Of a stretch of 64,000 nt of DNA, positions 58,376 to 64,000 are shown one piece after another. The DNA comes from Polyodon spathula. Lineage: Eukaryota > Chordata > Actinopteri > Acipenseriformes > Polyodontidae. The number at the start of each line of letters is the position of its first letter. Within the stretch, counting starts at the first letter, position 1. The stretch is from the NCBI RefSeq assembly GCF_017654505.1, contig NC_054537.1, forward strand, positions 70,162,145 through 70,226,144, in the 5' to 3' direction. A program made the position numbers and the translations under genes. The notes under the pieces were generated by a model that worked only from the letters and a program-made list of their open reading frames with translations, made no database searches and was not told the origin of the DNA.

Positions 58376-61313
58376 CAGAAGGAAGCAGAATTTGTTTCTG
58401 AATATACTCCTTTACACTGGGTTATCCAGTTTCTCCAATGGCATGTTTGCACTTAAGGATGCTTTGACAAGTTTAAAATATGCACATTTCAAGTGTCACA
58501 ACTCTCAGTGCTTTGATTAAACATGGATACAAGAGTTGACTGCCTTTTTGCTTTTGATAAAAGATCAGTCTCTGCTTACCGTTTGGCATTTTTATGTCAA
58601 TCTGTATTTAAATGCACATTGCAGGTTATGTAGAACAATTTTCTACCGTCAGCATGTAATTCTTTGGGATACTGCTCAGCACAATCTAAAGCATTGACAT
58701 GTTCAGCCGTTTTTGACTAGCGTTCGCCAGTATATATATATATATAGTATATATATATATAGGGTTGATTTGTTTATTAATACAAGCACAGTGAAAATGG
58801 GACTGACATGCATCTGAGTGTTGATTGTAGTCAATATCAAATTGCTTGAAAATACATATGTGCTAGATGTGAGCTCCGAATAGACAAACAAACCAAGAGA
58901 GGACTGACTTAAACTGACTCGCTGGAAATAATCACTGCTCTGGAAAAAAAATAATATTGCAAATTAACTTGCTGACGCTATAAACAACTTGGCAAAGTGA
59001 AGATGATAAAATGTACCTCCCTTCATGTGAAATAGGCTTGAGATAATATGCATTGGAACAACATGTGTATTTGTCCTTATTATTTATTTTTCCTCACAGG
59101 GTTTTTTTTTTTTTTTTTTTTTAATGAAGAAGAGATGCTTGAGTTACCAGGTCAATCTTTTGTCACATTCAATTCTCTTAGATCCCGGTAGGAATTACTT
59201 TTTTTATTCCTAACTCACCCAGGCCTGTCCTTCAGGGTCCTTCTGTGAGAATTCTTCTTGAGTGCTTTTACTTAAGTCAAACCTACATCAACACACACTG
59301 ACCCAAATGATGCATCGTTGAATTCTGTGGCCTTCTCAAATCAGCTGCTATTTTTAGTGAGAAAGAAAAAGTTAAAGTGGATGCTTATGTATTCCCCCTA
59401 AGCTAGCTCTTATGAGATGACATCCTTAGCTCAACAAAGGGTATCAAGAAAGGTCAGAGCAAACTCTGAAGCTGTAGACATTTAACAGGGTGAAAGTTCA
59501 GAAAAAGAAGGAACCACTGCCAAGCGAAATGGAATGTTGGCACAGCACTGGAAGGAACCATATGACTCAAACTCCAAGTAACCATGGCAAACCAATAGCT
59601 CAGAGTTAGAATTTGGTTAGGAAATAATATCAGGAGTCTTTCACACAGAGCTGTAATTGTTTTTATTCAAGGTTGGCCCAGGAGTGAGAACAGTTGTCCT
59701 CTCCCCAACTTGGATCCCACATTTTAAGCACTTTTTTCTTTTTACCAGCACTTCACTATGGAACATTAAATGTGACACACAAAGCACAAGGAACCCAATG
59801 TGTATTCTCTATGTAAATTATGGGTATAGGGGAGCACTTCACATACAGAAAGGCAAACCTTGTCAGCTGATATGCCTGTGTCATAATATCCTGTTGCTGT
59901 TGCCATTAGAAATCACTTGCTCCCTTTATCCCTACCTGCTTCTCTTATTGTTGGTTTTCTGCTGGGAAAAATTTGGCCTAGAAGATAGTTTTCTGCTAAC
60001 AAATTGAGAGAAGCTATAAGAATCCTGGATCCTTCTCTTTGTACAGGACATTTTCTCCATGGAATTATTTTCTCTATATGTACATGTACACTGTGAAGCC
60101 AAAAAGTACCTGATCAAGCTAAAAGAAAACTAGTCCATGAAGGTGCAGTTAAATTCATAACCTATACTTTTTGTGGTGGTTTTTAGCCCATTGGCTATTT
60201 ACATTTGCAGTCAACATAAGTTAAAGTTATCACTCTTTTTTGTTTTATGTCAAACAGTTTATTCATTAAGGTTGAAAATGTGTAGTTGAGGACGTAGATG
60301 ATTTCTTAATGCACCAGATGTAAAGTGGCCTTTTTAAATGTGTTATATCATTAAATTTGAATCCAGTTGCCCCATAGAAACAGTTAAGATCATAAATAGG
60401 TGATCTGCTGATGTAACAATCTATACTTAAGACAGGGAATGTGCAATTAACCCAAGAGCTTCTGATTCTCAGCAAAAGATGTACTCAAGAGGCATTCTAT
60501 TAACCCAAGTTGATCATCACATTCTCACCCACATTAGATCATGCCTCATTCTGGGATATGACTACAATTTAAAAGATATCAGCAGACTGTCTTGTACTTT
60601 TAACATGATATCACAAATATATGTTGCAAGGAAAGATATTTGTGAACCTACACCTTGACTAAATGTATTATCAATTATAACTTTAAACAGAAACTTGAAG
60701 TGAATCTCAAAGGACCAAAGCATTGGATGCATTGCATATCTTATCACCAGTAAACAACACTTAAGAGTTTTTGTTCACAGAATCTTACATCTCTCATATC
60801 TAGTCTTTCTCACTGAGGCCCAACAATTACTTCTTATTAATTTCACATATTTGGCCCTTGTGTAATATTTCATTTCCATACTATTAAAGTGGGGTAATGT
60901 ATGTATAACACTGTGCAATGTAAGACATTAGCAAGCATCGAACAGAACAACCAATTTATTAGCCTAATTTAAATTGGCCTCCAGCAAAATAGTACAGTGC
61001 AACTGAATTAATTTTGAATGTAGGCCTAATGAATAGCAAATTTGTTATAAATTGTAAAAGGGTTGTCATCCGTGCACTTAGGTTTTGTTTTCCAATAAAT
61101 TTTGTATTTAACATTCAAATCAATGTTTGTGAGAGTAAAGATAATAATATCCAAGTAGGGTTCTGCAAAATTTATCTTGTGCTTTGAAAAAAATAATCCT
61201 GTCTTGAAACCTCAGCCTAATGAATAACTAAAATACTAGTATTAAATAGAAATTACTTGTGTGTACTTAACTATGGTTAATATAAAGATGTTGTCAGCTG
61301 TAGATATGCTATT
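58376..61313. other. Non-coding DNA with minor tracts
   Basis: An interrupted (TA)n at 58731-58760 and a T run at 59101-59122. No gene or element recognised. Confidence 0.5.
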
Positions 61314-61577
61314 TTAATTAAGTCCATCTTTCTTTGGGACCATGACGACTGATGGCTCAATGAGGTCTGCATCGTGCATCTCTTCCAGTACCTTTTCCGT
61401 CGCTTCTTGCCAGGCCAGGAGAAGGCAGTTGGGGTGCAGCTTGACTGGGGTCGGATTCCCAGTGTTGATGTCATGCTGGACCAAGTGCGTTCTTTCTGTC
61501 TTCTTGGGTTGGGTGGTGAACCTGCAGCGGTACCTAAGCAGCAGCTCCCCGCATACTTTTTTTTCCAGTGGCAGCAT
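61314..61577 (-). pseudogene. Ty3/gypsy reverse transcriptase N-terminal fragment
   Basis: On the minus strand an 87-codon frame reads LVQHDINTGNPTPVKLHPN, then AWQEATEKVLEEMHDADLIE and PSVVMVPKKDG. This is the start of a gypsy-type RT (HDI-TG ... PVK-P ... EKVLEEM ... IEPS ... VVMVPKKDG). The usual S-W-x-x-P residues between IEPS and VVMVPKK are deleted, and the homology ends after KKDG, before any catalytic Asp. It is a different gypsy lineage from the Gmr1-like copy at 9.8 kb. Inactive. Confidence 0.75.
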
Positions 61578-64000
61578 TATATAAATATAAATAACACATT
61601 TTTGGTTTTACAATTGCAGCATTATAATAGTGCAACAAAAAGTCATATCACTTTTTAGAAATAATTTTTTGTGCTATAGATTTTAAAGCAGACACCCTTC
61701 AAACTCTCATCAACTCTCATGAACTTCTAGTATATATACATCACAAATGCTGTGTCGCAAATTGTCAGTCAGGTCACTCATATACAGGGTGACTGATGTG
61801 GTAAACTTACGTTCTGTCTTCCACAGAAACATCATCAAAGACTTAAATACCCTCATCTCATTCACGGTAGTAATGCGGCTGTCCATTTTAACTACTCATC
61901 TATGGCTGGGCAAATAACCCCCTGCAAGCTATTCTCACTGCAGTGACAAATTTGGACTTGCTTGCGCTGCACGTGGAAATCGCAGGATAAGCAGCTGGAT
62001 GGTTAAACATATCCCACCCAATCATAACCAGTTCCCCGTATTGCAGCTGCACTCTGTTGCTACAAATGAAGTGCATACTGCACGTGAACTAAGGGAGCCT
62101 GGTGCGTGACTTTAGCACCAGCAGTCCAGCCGTACTCCTGGCCACAAATAATAATGCTGCCCACACGCACTGTTACAGTATTATTAGTATTGCTAGTATT
62201 AGAAAACTTGTAAGTTAAAGAATGTTTTAAGATGGGAGGGATCTACGTTTAATGGAAAAGCATTCTGAATTAATTGCAATTAAAAACACTCAGATATTTG
62301 ACTACTAGACTCCTAATTTGTTTCAAACGCATTACTATGGAAAGGTTATATGACATAACAGCGAATCCATAACAGCGCTATGACATCACCACGATGGACA
62401 TTACAGCGCCGAACATTACAGCTACTGCCATAACAGCGCTACGACATCACCGTGCCGAACTACAATTCCCATAATACTGCAGATTTCACAAAAGGGTCAT
62501 TTACCAGAAACTCGGACACATGGTGCAGTCAGAGCAGGGTTCACTACAGATTTTTTGATTGCAGAAGACTATAGTTTCTTTTTTTTTTTTTCACTGTTCC
62601 TATAGCGCTCCACCATAACTAGTCTGGTAAATATGTTAAGTAAAACCTCAGTGCAATAAAAGTGTGTTTCCACAAGCATTTTTTATGTAATTGGGCTGCA
62701 TATTAATTTTTTATTTTTGTTTTTCACTTGTTGTAGAATGATATTCAGAAGGAGACTGATCAGAGAGGCTACCAAGAGGCCAATAGCAACTTTGCAAGAG
62801 CTGCAGGCTTTTATCGCCAAGACAGGTCAAAGTGTGCATTTGACAACAATATCATAAGCACTCCACAAATCTGATGTCATGATACACTATGGAAGTATAA
62901 GTACACAGTAAATGCAATACAGGTCCTTTACAAATTCTGCAGTTGTAAGTCTGTGTACACAACTTGACAGATAACTACCATTCTTCCTATACTGCAACTC
63001 TGTTTGTAGGATGTACTTCTTTTAGGAGATTGGATATTGGAAGTTTCAGTGGAAATACAAGTGTGTAAATCATGAAGAAACAATACAAAGGACATGACTG
63101 AATTGACTGCTGGTCATGTTTATAAGCCTGAGGTATACCACAGCAGCCCCTTAAGTCTAGTTACAAGAGCAATTTCATAGCGTGATAGCTTTAAACTATT
63201 GTATAAAGTACTTAATTGTAACTTTAAAAACTAAACAACAGAAAGGCAATACAACCCCACATGGTAATACAAGAACGCAGTATCAGAAACACACAGATTG
63301 CTTTGGACTCCTCGTTTACAGTATAAACTGCTTGTTCCACAGTCATTTGCCACTCTCCCCAAGTGTCCATGCCTGGAATAGTTGTAATGAAGAAAACGAT
63401 GAGGCAGCACCTAAGTAAAGAGAAAATAAAGGCTGCAGTTGATCTGATGATGGGTCGAAGCCCAGCCCAAAGAGCCAGCAAGTCTAGACTCCAGATGTAA
63501 ATGCACAGCCTCAGTGTGTTCAGAATTCAGCCTCAATAAATATCCCATCCAGATGTCACCCACTACAGACTACATAGGGCGACAGAGCTGCTGCTGTTTC
63601 TGATTTTCAGAAAAGAAAAAGCTTTCTCAAGTAAGAGACAAGATTTCTTGGACAGGGCTCTTTGTCTTAATTTCCCAAACTAACACATTCATATGGTTGT
63701 GCTTGGCCAGTAGTAGACAGGATGCAAAAAATAAACATCTGCTAAAACAACATTGCTACCAACAACTTTTTTTTTTTCGATTTTAATGGACAGCTTTTGA
63801 AAATACAAAAATAAATGGTGCCTTAATGTCCCTTGAATAGTGGTTACTCATTGACATATCCCCCTGAAATTGGCTTCAATGTTGTGGCATTGAGTGAGTA
63901 AAAGTTAGCATAGCAGTAGTTTCCTATATACTGCATTGGCATTTCTGGAAGACAACTACACATGTTACATACTCATTTGTTTTCAACCACCACCTTCACT
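61578..64000. other. Non-coding DNA
   Basis: No gene recognised. A GC-richer stretch at 61900-62540 holds a 61-bp partial duplication, and a T run lies at 62578-62591. The 85-codon minus-strand frame at 63224-63481 and its plus-strand counterpart have no motif. Confidence 0.45.
62368..62461 (+). repeat. Partial tandem duplication, 61-bp offset
   Basis: CATAACAGCGCTATGACATC at 62368 recurs as CATAACAGCGCTACGACATC at 62429, with related ATTACAGCGCCGAACATTAC between. It is an imperfect short tandem repeat. Confidence 0.8.

Noticed and set aside
59657..60007. 116-codon plus-strand frame
   Set aside because: No motif, and a leucine-rich end typical of random AT-rich translation.

Overview
The window is a repeat-rich, AT-rich stretch of vertebrate nuclear DNA with no bacterial-type gene organisation and no recognisable intact host gene. 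Tc1/mariner, DIRS-like and Ty3/gypsy-like remnants with fish-type sequence, tRNA-derived SINEs, a hAT MITE, piggyBac-type and pogo-type non-autonomous elements and very abundant dinucleotide/trinucleotide microsatellites point to a ray-finned fish. A non-teleost such as a sturgeon or paddlefish is my guess, but the sequence alone does not prove it. The window reads as intergenic or intronic DNA. Every protein-like stretch I can recognise belongs to a broken transposable element, apart from one unassigned coding-like stretch at about 42.4-43.0 kb.

Layout. 0-9.8 kb: mostly unique AT-rich DNA with microsatellites, a tRNA-derived CORE-type SINE (about 4 kb), an LINE/SINE 3' tail (6.5 kb) and a candidate conserved regulatory block (6.8-7.15 kb). 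9.8-11.7 kb: a decayed Ty3/gypsy-class pol on the minus strand with integrase upstream of reverse transcriptase, the order of Gmr1-like elements, next to one copy of a dispersed LTR-like repeat. 14.2-16.6 kb: a decayed DIRS-like element (RT, RNase H, tyrosine recombinase). 19.7-20.5 kb: a Tc1 transposase fragment beside a perfect 154-bp palindrome built from its terminal repeat. 21.4-28.96 kb: a 670-bp TIR element, a hAT MITE, two copies of a short TG..CA element, and two remnants resembling proteins of PIF/Harbinger transposons. 29.1-37.8 kb: the quietest region, with several unique non-repetitive blocks rich in homeodomain-type TAATTA sites, which are candidate developmental enhancers.

37.9-40.15 kb: three non-autonomous elements in a row, each with clean ends: piggyBac-type (TTAA), pogo/Tigger-type (TA) and a 571-bp solo LTR (4-bp duplication). 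42.4-43.9 kb: the unassigned coding-like stretch and the longest copy of the LTR-like family. 48.2-51.2 kb: a third copy of that family and a second DIRS-like element with its middle missing. 53-64 kb: microsatellites, a pogo-like candidate, a second tRNA-derived SINE, another candidate conserved block, an LTR-like fragment and a gypsy RT fragment.

There is no operon or pathway here. What links the features is the insertion history of mobile elements in a gene-poor region, with islands of apparently unique DNA that may carry long-range regulatory function. I found no convincing new biological system. The items most worth a second look are the inverted pol order, the Tc1/TA palindrome, the TATA-bearing LTR-like family and the unassigned coding-like stretch.
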